A DNA stretch of 64,000 nucleotides from an uncultured Oscillospiraceae bacterium (GCA_910587255.1 CAJUKT010000001.1:1-64000), one strand, 5' to 3'. Numbered from the stretch's first letter, positions 43,391 through 52,182 are shown. Notes: a model not told the origin generated them from the sequence alone. Program-made: numbers and translations.

Positions 43391-44239
43391 TCACTGCTGC
43401 TTGCCCAGGTAAGCCTCGATGACTGTGGGGTTGGACTGGATCTCCTCCGCCGTCCCCTTGGCAATGATCTGGCCGAAGTTGAGCACACAGATGCCCTCGC
43501 AGATGCCCATGACCAGGCTCATGTCGTGCTCAATGAGCATAATGGCGATCTGGAAGGTGTCCCGGATTTTCACGATGTTCTCCATCAGCTCCGCCGTCTC
43601 CGACGGGTTCATACCCGCCGCCGGCTCGTCCAGCAGCAGCAGGGACGGATTCGTGGCCAGCGCCCGGACGATCTCCAGCCGCCGCTGGGCGCCGTAGGGC
43701 AGGGAGCCGGCCTGGTAATTGGCCATATCCTGCATGTCAAAGATGGACAGCAGCTCCAGCGCCCGCTGGTGGGCGGCCTTCTCCTGCCGCCAGTACCTGG
43801 GCAGGCGGAGGATGCCGGACACCATGGAGTACTTCTCCTGGTTGTGCAGGCCGATCTTCACATTGTCCTCCACGGACAGGTTGTTGAACAGCCGGATATT
43901 CTGAAAGGTGCGGGCGATGCCCATGCGGTTGATCTGGGCGGGGTTTTTGCCGTGGGTGTCGATGCCGTCCAGCAGGATGGTGCCCCGGGTGGGCTGGTAG
44001 ACCTTGGTGAGCAGGTTGAACACGGTGGTCTTGCCCGCGCCGTTGGGGCCGATGAGCCCGGCGATCTCGGTGCGGCCCACGGTGATGTTAAATTCATTGA
44101 CGGCGGTGAGGCCGCCGAAGTCGATGCCTAAATGGCTGCACTCCAGGATAGGGGTCTTACCCAGGTCCCGCTCCGGGATGATGGACACGCTGGGCACAGG
44201 CACCATTTTGCCCTTTTCAAACACCTTTTTCTCAGCCAT
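43391..44239 (-). CDS. livG: Branched-chain amino acid ABC transporter ATP-binding protein LivG
   Basis: Second ATPase of the importer. The 282-aa protein has Walker A GPNGAGKTTVFNLLT and the LivG-type GIARTFQNIRLFNNLSVEDNV. A modified signature, SLPYGAQRRLEIVRALATNP, carries YG in place of SGG, as is usual in LivG. Walker B is LLLLDEPAAGMNPSE. A 30-residue N-terminal extension precedes the domain. It overlaps livM by 8 nt. Confidence 0.95.
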   Translation of the reverse strand: MAEKKVFEKGKMVPVPSVSIIPERDLGKTPILECSHLGIDFGGLTAVNEFNITVGRTEIAGLIGPNGAGKTTVFNLLTKVYQPTRGTILLDGIDTHGKNPAQINRMGIARTFQNIRLFNNLSVEDNVKIGLHNQEKYSMVSGILRLPRYWRQEKAAHQRALELLSIFDMQDMANYQAGSLPYGAQRRLEIVRALATNPSLLLLDEPAAGMNPSETAELMENIVKIRDTFQIAIMLIEHDMSLVMGICEGICVLNFGQIIAKGTAEEIQSNPTVIEAYLGKQQ

Positions 44240-45326
44240 TGTCCGCGGCCCCCTTTCGCTTGGGGAGGATGCGGCCCGCCAGGGCCTTGAGCTGGTCGTT
44301 GTTGGTGGCCAGCATCACCAGGATGAGCACCACCGCGTACACCAGCATCCGATAGTCGGCGAACTCCCGCAGCGCCTCGGGCAGAATGTACAGCACGGCC
44401 GCAGCGACGATGGAGCCCCACATATTGCCCAGCCCCCCCAGCACCACATAGACCAGCACCAGGATGGAGGTATCGAAGCTGAACTTGCTGGCCGCCAGGT
44501 TGGAATAGTTCAGGCCGTACAGCGCCCCGGCCGCCCCCGCCAGGGCGGCGGAGGTGACGAAGGCCATCAGCTTGTACTTGGTGACGTTGACGCCCACGCT
44601 CTCAGCCGCGATGCGGTTGTCCCGCAGGGCCATGATGGCCCGCCCCGCCCGGCTGCGCACCAGGTTGAGCACAATGACCAGGGTGATCATAATGAGGATA
44701 AAGCCCGCGGTGAAGGTGGCAATGGTGGTGGTGCCGGTGGCGCCCTGGGCGCCCTTGATGATGGCTATGCCCTCCGGCTCCAGCCCCAGGTCGCTGATGG
44801 TCAAGCTGCCGTTGATGTTAAAGGCCATGTGCAGCCCCCGGCTGTCATAGCCCACCAGCAGGCAGTTAATGAGTTCCTTGATAATCTCGCCAAAGGCCAG
44901 GGTGACGATGGCCAGATAGTCCCCCCGCAGGCGCAGCACAGGCACGCCCACGATGAACCCCGCCGCCGAGGCAAAGACCGCCCCCACCAGAATCGCCACG
45001 GCCAGACGCACCGGGGCGGAGGGGATGGACGCCTGGAGGCTCTGGGCGGCGATGACGCCGGAGAAGGCCCCCACGCTCATAAAGCCCGCGTGGCCCAGGG
45101 ACAGCTCGCCCAAAATGCCCACTGTCAGGTTGAGGGACACCGCCATAACGATATAGGCGCAGATGGGCACCAGCATGCCGGTGAGGAAGCGGTTAAGCAG
45201 GCCCAGCCGCCCCAGCAGGGTGACGGCGGCAAAGGCCAGCACCACCCCCAGATAGGTGGCGAAATCCACCTTGGTGGTCTTTTTCAGCCCCTTGATTTTC
45301 TGTGTCAGCTTTTTCATCCCGGCCAC
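44232..45326 (-). CDS. livM: Branched-chain amino acid ABC transporter permease LivM
   Basis: Membrane subunit of the importer. The 364-aa protein has about eight to ten hydrophobic helices with the family motifs YIVMAVSLNLTVGILGELSLGHAGF, LRGDYLAIVTLAFGEI, and the EAA-like loop GRAIMALRDNRIAAESVGVNV that contacts the ATPases. It starts 1 nt after the livH stop. Confidence 0.95.
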   Translation of the reverse strand: MAGMKKLTQKIKGLKKTTKVDFATYLGVVLAFAAVTLLGRLGLLNRFLTGMLVPICAYIVMAVSLNLTVGILGELSLGHAGFMSVGAFSGVIAAQSLQASIPSAPVRLAVAILVGAVFASAAGFIVGVPVLRLRGDYLAIVTLAFGEIIKELINCLLVGYDSRGLHMAFNINGSLTISDLGLEPEGIAIIKGAQGATGTTTIATFTAGFILIMITLVIVLNLVRSRAGRAIMALRDNRIAAESVGVNVTKYKLMAFVTSAALAGAAGALYGLNYSNLAASKFSFDTSILVLVYVVLGGLGNMWGSIVAAAVLYILPEALREFADYRMLVYAVVLILVMLATNNDQLKALAGRILPKRKGAADNG

Positions 45327-45327
45327 C

Positions 45328-46230
45328 TCACACTTTCTCGGGCACGTACCTGCCCAAGAGGCCCGAGGGCTTCACCAGCAGCACGATGATGAGCACGGCG
45401 AACAAAATGGCGTTGGCCAGCTGGGTGGATATGTACGCCTTGGCCAGCGACTCGATGACCCCCAGCAGGATGCCCCCCAGAAACGCCCCGGGGATGGACC
45501 CGATGCCGCCGAACACCGCAGCGGTAAACGCCTTGATGCCGGGCATGGAGCCGGTGGTGGGCATGAGGGAGGTGGTGAAGGAGCACAGCAGCCCCCCCGC
45601 CACCGCCGCCAGCGCGGAGCCGATGGCGAAGGTCAGCGAGATGGTGGCGTTGACGTTGATGCCCATCAGCTGCGCCGCCCCCTTGTCCTCCGAGCAGGCC
45701 CGCATGGCCTTGCCCAGCTTGGTCCGGCCGGTGAAAAAGGTGAGCAGCACCATGATGACAATACACGCCCCCATGGTGAACAGGGAGATGTAGGAGATGG
45801 ACAGCTGCCCGCCGAACAGCCGCAGGGTATTGGGCTCCCCCTGGGCGTTGGTGGTGGGGATGAGGGGGGTATACCCCTTGGGGGAGGCCCCCCAGATGAG
45901 CTGGGCCGCGTTTTGCAGGAAATAGCTCACGCCGATGGCGGTGATGAGCACCGCCAGGGAGGTGGCCTGCCGCAGGGGTTTGTAGGCCAGCCCCTCAATG
46001 ACCACACCCAGTGCCGTACATACTGCCATGGCCAGCACCACCGACAGCCAGCCGGGCAGGCCCAGGTAGGACACGGCGCAGAAGGAGACGTAGCCGCCCA
46101 CCATGATGACATCGCCGTGGGCAAAGTTGAGCATTTTGGCGATGCCGTACACCATGGTGTACCCCAGGGCGATGATGGCGTACACGCTCCCCAGGCTGAT
46201 TCCGCTGATCAGATAGGAAAGGAATTCCAT
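45328..46230 (-). CDS. livH: Branched-chain amino acid ABC transporter permease LivH
   Basis: Membrane subunit of the importer. The 300-aa protein starts MEFLSYLISGISLGSVYAIIALGYTMVYGI, then MLNFAHGDVIMVGGY, a hallmark of LivH, and the coupling loop GKAMRACSEDKGAAQLMGINV. Start ATG 46230 with GAGAGGTG upstream. Longer in-frame ORF starts are not supported by homology. Confidence 0.95.
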   Translation of the reverse strand: MEFLSYLISGISLGSVYAIIALGYTMVYGIAKMLNFAHGDVIMVGGYVSFCAVSYLGLPGWLSVVLAMAVCTALGVVIEGLAYKPLRQATSLAVLITAIGVSYFLQNAAQLIWGASPKGYTPLIPTTNAQGEPNTLRLFGGQLSISYISLFTMGACIVIMVLLTFFTGRTKLGKAMRACSEDKGAAQLMGINVNATISLTFAIGSALAAVAGGLLCSFTTSLMPTTGSMPGIKAFTAAVFGGIGSIPGAFLGGILLGVIESLAKAYISTQLANAILFAVLIIVLLVKPSGLLGRYVPEKV

Positions 46231-46271
46231 AGACGCACCTCTCTTTTTCTCACATTGGCCATGTGCCAGAA

Positions 46272-46299
46272 ACGGGGGCGCGGTACACCGTGCCCCCGT
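46272..46299 (-). terminator. Intercistronic hairpin between livK and livH
   Basis: ACGGGGGC...CGGT pairs with ACCG...GCCCCCGT (13 bp including one wobble). On the minus strand TTT follows. It probably acts as a partial terminator or 3' stabiliser giving excess binding protein over permease. Confidence 0.5.
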
Positions 46300-46347
46300 C
46301 CCCGTCACAGCCTGGAACAGAAGATATGAAGCTGGGCCCCCTCAAGG

Positions 46348-47583
46348 TCAGGGGGTGACGTACACGCCGTCCTTGATGACCACGGCCATGGGGGCCTTGG
46401 ACACCTCGCCGGTGGGCTGCCAGGTCATGCCCTGGCCGGTGAGCCCGTCCACGGAGATGGCGGTCATAGACTTTACCAGCGCCTCGCAGATATCGGCGGC
46501 GCTCATGTCGGCGGTGCAGCCCGCGGCCTGGATGGCCTCGTAGATGACATACACCGCGTCATAGCCGTCGGCGGCAAACTGGTTGGGGATCTCGCCGTGG
46601 AGTTCCTTATACTTCTTGACAAAGCCCTGGGTGCGCTCATCCTCCGCGTCGGCGGAGAAGGGGGTGAGCAGCATGACACCCTCGGCCAGCTTGGTGTCAA
46701 AGCCGTCCATCCCCAGAATGCCGTCCATGCCGTCCACGCCGAAGAAGGTGGGCGCGTAGTTCATGGCGGCGGCCTGGGCCAGGATCACGGAGGCGGGCTG
46801 ATAATAGATGGGAAGGAAGAGCACATCCGCCCCGGCGTTCTGCGCCCCCGCCAGCTGGACGGAGAAATCGGTCTGGGTGTCCTTGGTAAAGGTGCCCTGG
46901 TAGACGATGCTTATGCCCTTGGCCCCAGCCTCCGCCACGAAGGTGTCCCGAATACCCTGGGAGTAGGCATCGTCGTTGCGGTAGATGACGGCCACCTTGG
47001 CCCCGGAGAGGTTCTCAGCGATGTAGTCGGCGGAGCCGGTGCCCTGGTTGGGGTCGGTGAAGCAGACCTGGAACACGTTGTCCTTGCCGCTGATCACGTC
47101 CACAGAGGAGCCGGAGGGGGTCAGGGTAAACACCCGGTCCTTGTAGGTCTCGGCGGACACGGCGATGCCGGAGCCGGAGGTGACGCTGCCCACGATGATC
47201 TGTGCGCCGTCGTCCAGCAGCTTATGGTAGGCGTTGAGGCCCAGCTCAGGGTCGGCCTGGTCATCCTCGGCCTGAAGCTCAAAGCGAATGGCCCCGCCCA
47301 GGGCGTTGATCTCGTCCACAGCGATCTGGGCGCCGTTCATGGCAGCCTTGCCGTAGATGGCGTTTTCACCGGTCAGCGGGCCGATACCGCCCAGCTTGAA
47401 AGTGCCGCCGGCAGTGCCGGTGGTCTGGCCGCCCTGGTTGTCGTTCTGGCCGGGCTGGCTCCCCTGGGTGCCCTGGCTGGGTTCACCGGAAGCGGGGGCG
47501 CCGCCGGGGCTGGTGCAGCCGGCCAGCAGGCCCAGGCACATGGCCCCCGCCATGAGCATGGCCACAAGATTCTTCTTTTTCAT
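46348..47583 (-). CDS. livK: Branched-chain amino acid ABC transporter substrate-binding lipoprotein
   Basis: Periplasmic-binding-protein-like lipoprotein that captures Leu/Ile/Val (or related amino acids) for LivHMGF. The 411-aa protein has a lipobox signal (MKKKNLVAMLMAGAMCLGLLAGC), a Gly/Gln/Ser linker to about residue 58, then the type I binding fold: GGIGPLTGENAIYGKAAMNGAQIAVDEIN and IIVGSVTSGSGIAV, with the hinge SPNQ-like region TDPNQGTGSADYIAEN. First gene of the operon, behind a consensus promoter. Confidence 0.94.
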   Translation of the reverse strand: MKKKNLVAMLMAGAMCLGLLAGCTSPGGAPASGEPSQGTQGSQPGQNDNQGGQTTGTAGGTFKLGGIGPLTGENAIYGKAAMNGAQIAVDEINALGGAIRFELQAEDDQADPELGLNAYHKLLDDGAQIIVGSVTSGSGIAVSAETYKDRVFTLTPSGSSVDVISGKDNVFQVCFTDPNQGTGSADYIAENLSGAKVAVIYRNDDAYSQGIRDTFVAEAGAKGISIVYQGTFTKDTQTDFSVQLAGAQNAGADVLFLPIYYQPASVILAQAAAMNYAPTFFGVDGMDGILGMDGFDTKLAEGVMLLTPFSADAEDERTQGFVKKYKELHGEIPNQFAADGYDAVYVIYEAIQAAGCTADMSAADICEALVKSMTAISVDGLTGQGMTWQPTGEVSKAPMAVVIKDGVYVTP

Positions 47584-47659
47584 TCTGGTTTCCTCCTATA
47601 TTGAGATATGCCGCAGGTCCTCTAACATCGAAGGGGGCACCACTGCGCCCCCCAGATTG

Positions 47660-47694
47660 TTGACAATTATATACTTGTTATTTTGATTTGTCAA
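47660..47694 (-). promoter_or_regulatory. liv operon promoter embedded in an inverted repeat
   Basis: Minus strand TTGACA (47689-47694), 17-nt spacer, TATAAT (47666-47671), both perfect consensus. TTGACAA at the -35 is matched by TTGTCAA just after the -10, forming a spaced inverted repeat that could be an operator. Confidence 0.8.
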
Positions 47695-47762
47695 CCGCAA
47701 AAAGTGCCAAGGACCGTTGGGGGAGGAACCGCGTTATGTGATATTGTGACGGATATTTGTAC

Positions 47763-48494
47763 TCAGACCACCAATCCCCCATTGGGCGACACCACCTGTC
47801 CGGTGAGGAAGGACGCCTCATCAGAGGCCAGAAAGGCAATGGCGGCAGCGGCCTCCTGCGCCGTGCCGATGCGGCCCAGCGGGGTTTCGTCCGACAGGGC
47901 GGCCAGATCTGCCTGGGTGAGGTGGGCGTTCATTTCCGTATCAATCACCCCGGGCGACACACAATTTACCCGGATATTAGAGGGCCCAAGCTCCTTTGCC
48001 AGGGCCTTAGTGTAGGCGATGACCGCCCCTTTTGTGGCGGAGTACGCCGCCTCACAGGAGGCCCCCACCTGCCCCCACATGGAGGCCACCGTGACAATGG
48101 AGCCGCTCTTTCTGGAGAGCATATGGGGCAGGACGGCGCGGCAGCAGTGGTGGACGCCGTCCACGTTGACGGCAAACAACCGCCGCCACTGGTCCTCGTC
48201 AATTTGACTGATGAGCCCCACGTGAGAGATGCCTGCGGCGCAAACCAAAATGTCAAGTTGACAAAATTTTTCTAACACATTGTCAACCAGTTCTCCCACC
48301 TGGCGGGGGTCTGCCACATCGGCCCGGACCGCCATAGCGGGCACGCCCAGCTCCTGAAGCTCCCGGACCAGCGCCTGCCCCCGGTTCCCGCTTTGATGGA
48401 AGGCTACCGCCACCCCCCAGCCCCGCCGGGCAAACAGCCGGGCGGCGGCGGCCCCGATCCCCCGGGAACCGCCGGTAATGAGCGCGTATTTCAT
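47763..48494 (-). CDS. SDR-family oxidoreductase (FabG-like)
   Basis: A 243-aa short-chain dehydrogenase/reductase. The NAD(P) motif TGGSRGIGAAAARLF is at residues 7-21, CAAGIS is the NAG-equivalent motif, and the catalytic Ser-Tyr-Lys is represented by VASMWG and AAYSATKGA (YxxxK). NCVSPGVIDTEM and the C-terminal FLTGQVVSPNGGLVV complete the fold. The FabG-like pattern suggests a 3-oxoacyl reductase, but it stands apart from fatty-acid genes, so the substrate is uncertain. Start ATG 48494 with GGGAGG. Confidence 0.88.
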   Translation of the reverse strand: MKYALITGGSRGIGAAAARLFARRGWGVAVAFHQSGNRGQALVRELQELGVPAMAVRADVADPRQVGELVDNVLEKFCQLDILVCAAGISHVGLISQIDEDQWRRLFAVNVDGVHHCCRAVLPHMLSRKSGSIVTVASMWGQVGASCEAAYSATKGAVIAYTKALAKELGPSNIRVNCVSPGVIDTEMNAHLTQADLAALSDETPLGRIGTAQEAAAAIAFLASDEASFLTGQVVSPNGGLVV

Positions 48495-48538
48495 AGATCG
48501 TCCTCCCTCGCGTCTCCTTAGACGTTTTGCTGATAACC

Positions 48539-48567
48539 AGTATAACACGTGAAAAAAGCCTTGACAA
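48539..48567 (-). promoter_or_regulatory. Promoter of the SDR gene, overlapping the tRNA promoter
   Basis: Minus strand TTGTCA (48562-48567), 17-nt spacer, TATACT (48539-48544). Its -35 occupies nearly the same bases as the -35 of the divergent tRNA promoter. Confidence 0.75.
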
Positions 48568-48589
48568 GCTGGCCCTGTGCCATTATAAT
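48561..48589 (+). promoter_or_regulatory. Consensus promoter of tRNA-Val
   Basis: TTGACA (48561-48566), 17-nt spacer, TATAAT (48584-48589): a perfect sigma-A promoter, 37 nt before the tRNA. Confidence 0.88.
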
Positions 48590-48625
48590 GTGTTTGTTCC
48601 GCTTCTCAGCGAGGACAGCATAATC

Positions 48626-48702
48626 GGACGATTAGCTCAGCTGGTATGAGCATCCGCTTGACGTGCGGGAGGTCACAGGTTCGAGTCCTGTATCGTCCAC
48701 CA
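48626..48702 (+). tRNA. tRNA-Val(GAC)
   Basis: A 77-nt cloverleaf: acceptor GGACGAT paired with ATCGTCC, D-arm GCTC/GAGC, anticodon loop TTGACGT with anticodon GAC (reads GUC/GUU), T-arm with GTTCGAGTC, and an encoded CCA end. The 3' half is the likely integration site of the element that follows. Confidence 0.95.
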
Positions 48703-48703
48703 C

Positions 48704-48740
48704 AAATCCGCTTGAAACCGTTGGTTTCGGGCGGATTTTT
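48704..48740 (+). terminator. Terminator of tRNA-Val
   Basis: AAATCCGC / GCGGATTT outer stem with an inner GAAACC/GGTTTC pairing, then T5. Confidence 0.85.
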
Positions 48741-48902
48741 CTGTTTTACATCACTTTTTTACGGCATTGATTTTTCGTATTTTGGCCCTGACCACATAAA
48801 TGACCACAGACAGAAAAAATCTGCCCCAGGCTGGGGGCAGGGGGACGCGGCTGATTTGGCGGACTCTCTACTGATTACAGCGTGGTACATTCTTCCCGAT
48901 TT

Positions 48903-50402
48903 TCACACCATTTTCTTTGCCCCCCGGGCTTTCTTCTGCCCGGCCAGTTTCATGGCTTCCTCCCAGTTTTCTTCTGAAACCAAGCGTTTAGCTTCTGCAA
49001 TTTCTGCTTTCATCTGCCGGATTAACTCGGCCAGCTTTTCTTCACATTCGGGTTCGGTGTTGGCGTAGACGCTGCGGGAGTGCTTTTTGCCGTCGGGCCA
49101 CTTAGGTGAAAACTTTCCTTCCCACAGATGGTCGTTGATCTGTGTCACACAGCCTGTCCCTGACTTGCGGATTTTGCCCTTGTAGGGCGCAAACGGGGCC
49201 TTTGAGGGTGGGTTGAACGTTTTGGCGGGTAAACCCTCACCAGGGTCATCCGGCGGCTCACATTTGCCGATCCCTCGGTCAATTTTTGCCGCCGCTGTTT
49301 GGCGCATTTCATCGGTGACATGGGTGTAGATGTTCAGTGTGGTCTTTGCGGAGACGTGGCCAATGATAGCGGACAGGGTTTTCACATCCATGCCGTTTTC
49401 CAGGGCCGTGGTCACGAACAGGTGGCGCAGATCGTGAAAGCGGACTTTTCTGCACCCCGCGTGTTCCAGGATGGTCTGGAGGCGTTTCCGAACGGTGGCC
49501 GGGTCGAGGGGTGAATCTCTCTTTGCCGGGGATGGGAACATCCAGCGGGAATTGGTGTGCTGGCGGTATTCCACCAGTACCCCCACCAAGGCAGGCGGCA
49601 ATACGATGGTACGCAGGGCCGCTTTCGTCTTGGGCACAGACACCACCAGCTCACCGTTGGCCCGGTAAACCTGGCGCTGGATGCGAAGTGTCCCAGTCTC
49701 CAAGTCCAGATCGTCCCATTGGAGGGCCAACACCTCGCCCCGGCGAAGACCGGTGGCCAATTCCAGAAGAAATAGTTCGTAATATCCTTCCTCCTTGGCC
49801 TGAATGAGAAACCGTTGCATTTCCTCCCGTGTCAGCAGGTTCATATCTTTGAGGGCCTGTCCGGGAAGTTTGCAGTCGGCGGCGGGGTTGATACGGATGA
49901 GACCGTCCGCCACAGCCCGATCCAGCGCGGTCAGGCATCGGGTGTGGCAGGCCCGCACCATGCGGTCTGAGAGGCCCTCGCCATAAATGTTTGTGCGGGT
50001 TAAGCGTCCGCTTTTCTTCATCTGGGTGTAAAATTGCTGGAGATCGTTGGCGGTCAATTTGGACAGTTGGATTTTACCCAGCGCGGGGATGATGTGCTTG
50101 TAAATACTGTTTTCGTAGTCGAGCTGCGATTTGGGCCGCAGCTTAGGTTTAGAGTAGTTTTGATACCAAAAGTCCAACCATTCGCCAAAGGTCATATCCG
50201 GCTGGAGCTTTTCTGTGGGCTGCCCGGAACAGGTTTTCTGCAAGGCTTTCAGCTTGTCCAGACACGCCATTTTCGTCTTTGCCAGCACATTTTTTGTGAT
50301 GGGAAGGCCCTTGTCATCGTAGCCCACCACCACCCGGCCCTCCCAGCGCCCGTCTTTTCTCAGATGGACGCTTCCTTCGCCCCGTTTTCTGCGTTTTGCC
50401 AC
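48903..50402 (-). CDS. Tyrosine recombinase/integrase with C-terminal AP2-like domain
   Basis: A 499-aa site-specific recombinase. It has an N-terminal AP2-like arm-binding region (GEGSVHLRKDGRWEGRVVVGYD), a core-binding domain, and a catalytic domain with Arg in TGLRRGEVLALQW, Lys in VPKTK, HDLRH, His in IIGHVSAKT and the nucleophile Tyr in LNIYTHV. A further segment of about 100 residues contains a second AP2-like unit (LWEGKFSPKWPDGKKHSRSVYA) and an Arg/Glu helix. Its 5' end overlaps the second integrase gene by 43 nt. It lies 200 nt from the tRNA, as expected for an integrase at its own attachment site. 48741-48902 holds no gene. Confidence 0.92.
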   Translation of the reverse strand: MAKRRKRGEGSVHLRKDGRWEGRVVVGYDDKGLPITKNVLAKTKMACLDKLKALQKTCSGQPTEKLQPDMTFGEWLDFWYQNYSKPKLRPKSQLDYENSIYKHIIPALGKIQLSKLTANDLQQFYTQMKKSGRLTRTNIYGEGLSDRMVRACHTRCLTALDRAVADGLIRINPAADCKLPGQALKDMNLLTREEMQRFLIQAKEEGYYELFLLELATGLRRGEVLALQWDDLDLETGTLRIQRQVYRANGELVVSVPKTKAALRTIVLPPALVGVLVEYRQHTNSRWMFPSPAKRDSPLDPATVRKRLQTILEHAGCRKVRFHDLRHLFVTTALENGMDVKTLSAIIGHVSAKTTLNIYTHVTDEMRQTAAAKIDRGIGKCEPPDDPGEGLPAKTFNPPSKAPFAPYKGKIRKSGTGCVTQINDHLWEGKFSPKWPDGKKHSRSVYANTEPECEEKLAELIRQMKAEIAEAKRLVSEENWEEAMKLAGQKKARGAKKMV

Positions 50403-51571
50403 GGTTTCAACTCCTTTCCGAAGATGTCCTCCATGAAGTTCCCCACGATGGTTGCTGACTGCTTTTGCATATCGCCAGTGACGTGGGTATAGGTATTCAG
50501 CGTGAATGTGGCATCAGTGTGACCCAGGATGCCGGACAGGGTTTTGGCGTCCACCCCGCTGGCCAGCGCATGGGTGGCAAACGTGTGTCTCAACCCATGG
50601 AAAGGGATATTCTCCGCGATTCCGGTCTCGCGCAGCAGGGACTTTAGTCGTCGATAGGCCGCATCGGGGGAGATAGGTCGTTCCGGCCTGAGCGGGTCGG
50701 GGAAAATCCATTCGCCGAGAGCTTTCCGTTGCCTTTTTCGAAGGACATCCGCCGTACTCTGAGGGAGCAGGATTTTGCGCCGCCCCCGCCCAGTTTTTGT
50801 CTCGCCTGCCTCAAATCCACCGCCTGCTTTTCTGTGCAGGGTGCGGCTGATCTGCAACATACCCGTTTCAGGATCAAAGTCGCGCCACTGGAGGCCGCAG
50901 ATCTCGCCCCGCCGCAGGCCGGTGGTGAGTTCGGTGTAGAAAAAGTCGTGCCAGAAAGGATCGGCTTTGATGGCCTCCATAAATTTGTCCAGCTCCCTGT
51001 CCGTGAGGACACGTTTGGCCGGACAGTCTGCTTTCGGCAGCGTCAGTCCTTCGGTGGGGTTGCGTGGGATGATGCGGGCTTTCACCGCGTCCTCCAGGGC
51101 GCGGTGGAGCATGGTGTGGATGCGCCGGACAGTGCCGGCAGAGAGGGCGCGGCCATACTCCGGGTGTTCATGTACCCGGCCCTCTTTTTTCAGCTTGGTG
51201 TACAACCGCTGGATATCCGCTGAGGTGATGGAATTCATTTTCTTGTTCCCCAGACGGGGCTTTATGTACTGCTCGGCGTACATCCGATAACCGCTCATGG
51301 TGCTTTCCCGTAAGCGCGGGGCGGCGTATTCGTCCAGCCAGCGGTTCAGCCACTGGGCCAGGGTCATGCGGCTGTCCTCGCACAGCTCCACATCCCGGAA
51401 TACTTCAATATTTTGGTGGAGCTTGGGCAGAAGGGCTTTCTGCGTGGGCGCGAGGACATACTGGAAAATAGGATCGCCGTCCTCCTTGTGTCCCACCACA
51501 ATGCGCCCCTCCCAGCGGCCGTCCTCCCGTTTGCGCACCATGCCGTCGCCGGATGGCCTGCGCTTCGCCAT
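50360..51571 (-). CDS. Tyrosine recombinase/integrase
   Basis: A 403-aa recombinase paralogous to its neighbour: AP2-like start (GDGMVRKREDGRWEGRIVVGHK), core-binding domain (TLAQWLNRWLDEYAAPRLRESTMSGY), catalytic Arg in TTGLRRGEICGLQW, HGLRHTFATHAL, GHTDATFTLNTYTHV. An ATG at 51571 with GGAGGTG 8-9 nt upstream is preferred over a TTG six bases earlier. The overlap with the downstream integrase indicates one transcript and perhaps joint action. Confidence 0.92.
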   Translation of the reverse strand: MAKRRPSGDGMVRKREDGRWEGRIVVGHKEDGDPIFQYVLAPTQKALLPKLHQNIEVFRDVELCEDSRMTLAQWLNRWLDEYAAPRLRESTMSGYRMYAEQYIKPRLGNKKMNSITSADIQRLYTKLKKEGRVHEHPEYGRALSAGTVRRIHTMLHRALEDAVKARIIPRNPTEGLTLPKADCPAKRVLTDRELDKFMEAIKADPFWHDFFYTELTTGLRRGEICGLQWRDFDPETGMLQISRTLHRKAGGGFEAGETKTGRGRRKILLPQSTADVLRKRQRKALGEWIFPDPLRPERPISPDAAYRRLKSLLRETGIAENIPFHGLRHTFATHALASGVDAKTLSGILGHTDATFTLNTYTHVTGDMQKQSATIVGNFMEDIFGKELKPWQNAENGAKEASI

Positions 51572-51573
51572 GG

Positions 51574-51870
51574 TCAATCACCTCCAGTTCTGATATCGCC
51601 GTCATTGTTGTCCATGCACTCCATCATGATTTTGGCACCCAGTCGGAAGCCCAGGATAAAATTCTCCAGGGCTGTGATGCTGTCAATCTCATGCTGTGAT
51701 TCGATAAGCTTTGCCAAGACGGCTTGCCCTGCCTCGTCGAGCCGCTCCGTGAGTTGGTTTTCGAAACGGGTCACCCGGTCTGTCGCCCGCTTCAACTCTG
51801 AATTGGGCGCCATGTTCTGCGCGTTGGGTGTGATGTTGCCGTAGTAGAGATCTTCCAAAGTGTTTCGCAT
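51574..51870 (-). CDS. DUF6809-like small protein
   Basis: A 98-aa protein beginning MRNTLEDLYYGNITPNAQ, the N-terminal signature I associate with DUF6809. A helical region with a coiled-coil flavour (ELKRATDRVTRFENQLTERL) and SITALENFILGFRLGAKIMME follow. Such proteins are common in Clostridial mobile elements; function unknown. ATG 51870 has AGGAGG 8 nt upstream. It ends 2 nt before the downstream integrase start. Confidence 0.7.
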   Translation of the reverse strand: MRNTLEDLYYGNITPNAQNMAPNSELKRATDRVTRFENQLTERLDEAGQAVLAKLIESQHEIDSITALENFILGFRLGAKIMMECMDNNDGDIRTGGD

Positions 51871-52182
51871 TGTTCTCGCCTCCTGTAGCGACACACCATA
51901 CCACAGGCCGGCGGAAATAGCCATGGCAAACAGGAAGAATTATCAGTTCAGACATATCTTTTTTTATCTGCGCTGGCGATTCTTTTCTTTGAAGACAGCG
52001 GTGCAATCCGCCCCACACACAGCGGCGTACAAAGGGGCCGACACCGCGTTTCATACGCGCGAGGGGCACGGATGCCACCCAGCCCGCAGAATGGGTACAA
52101 ACCGTCGCACAGGGGCCAACACGGGGGAAATTGGGCGGCACCCTGCGTCCGCAGGGCGCCGCCCATTTGTGCCTGTGAGTGC
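51871..52182. other. Gene-free gap in the mobile element with a terminator-like hairpin
   Basis: A 312-bp stretch without a gene. At 52132-52165 a strong two-part stem (TGGGCGGC/GCCGCCCA outside, CCCTGCG/CGCAGGG inside) lies just downstream of the stalk-domain gene and probably ends its transcript. No promoter for the integrases was recognised with confidence. Confidence 0.55.
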
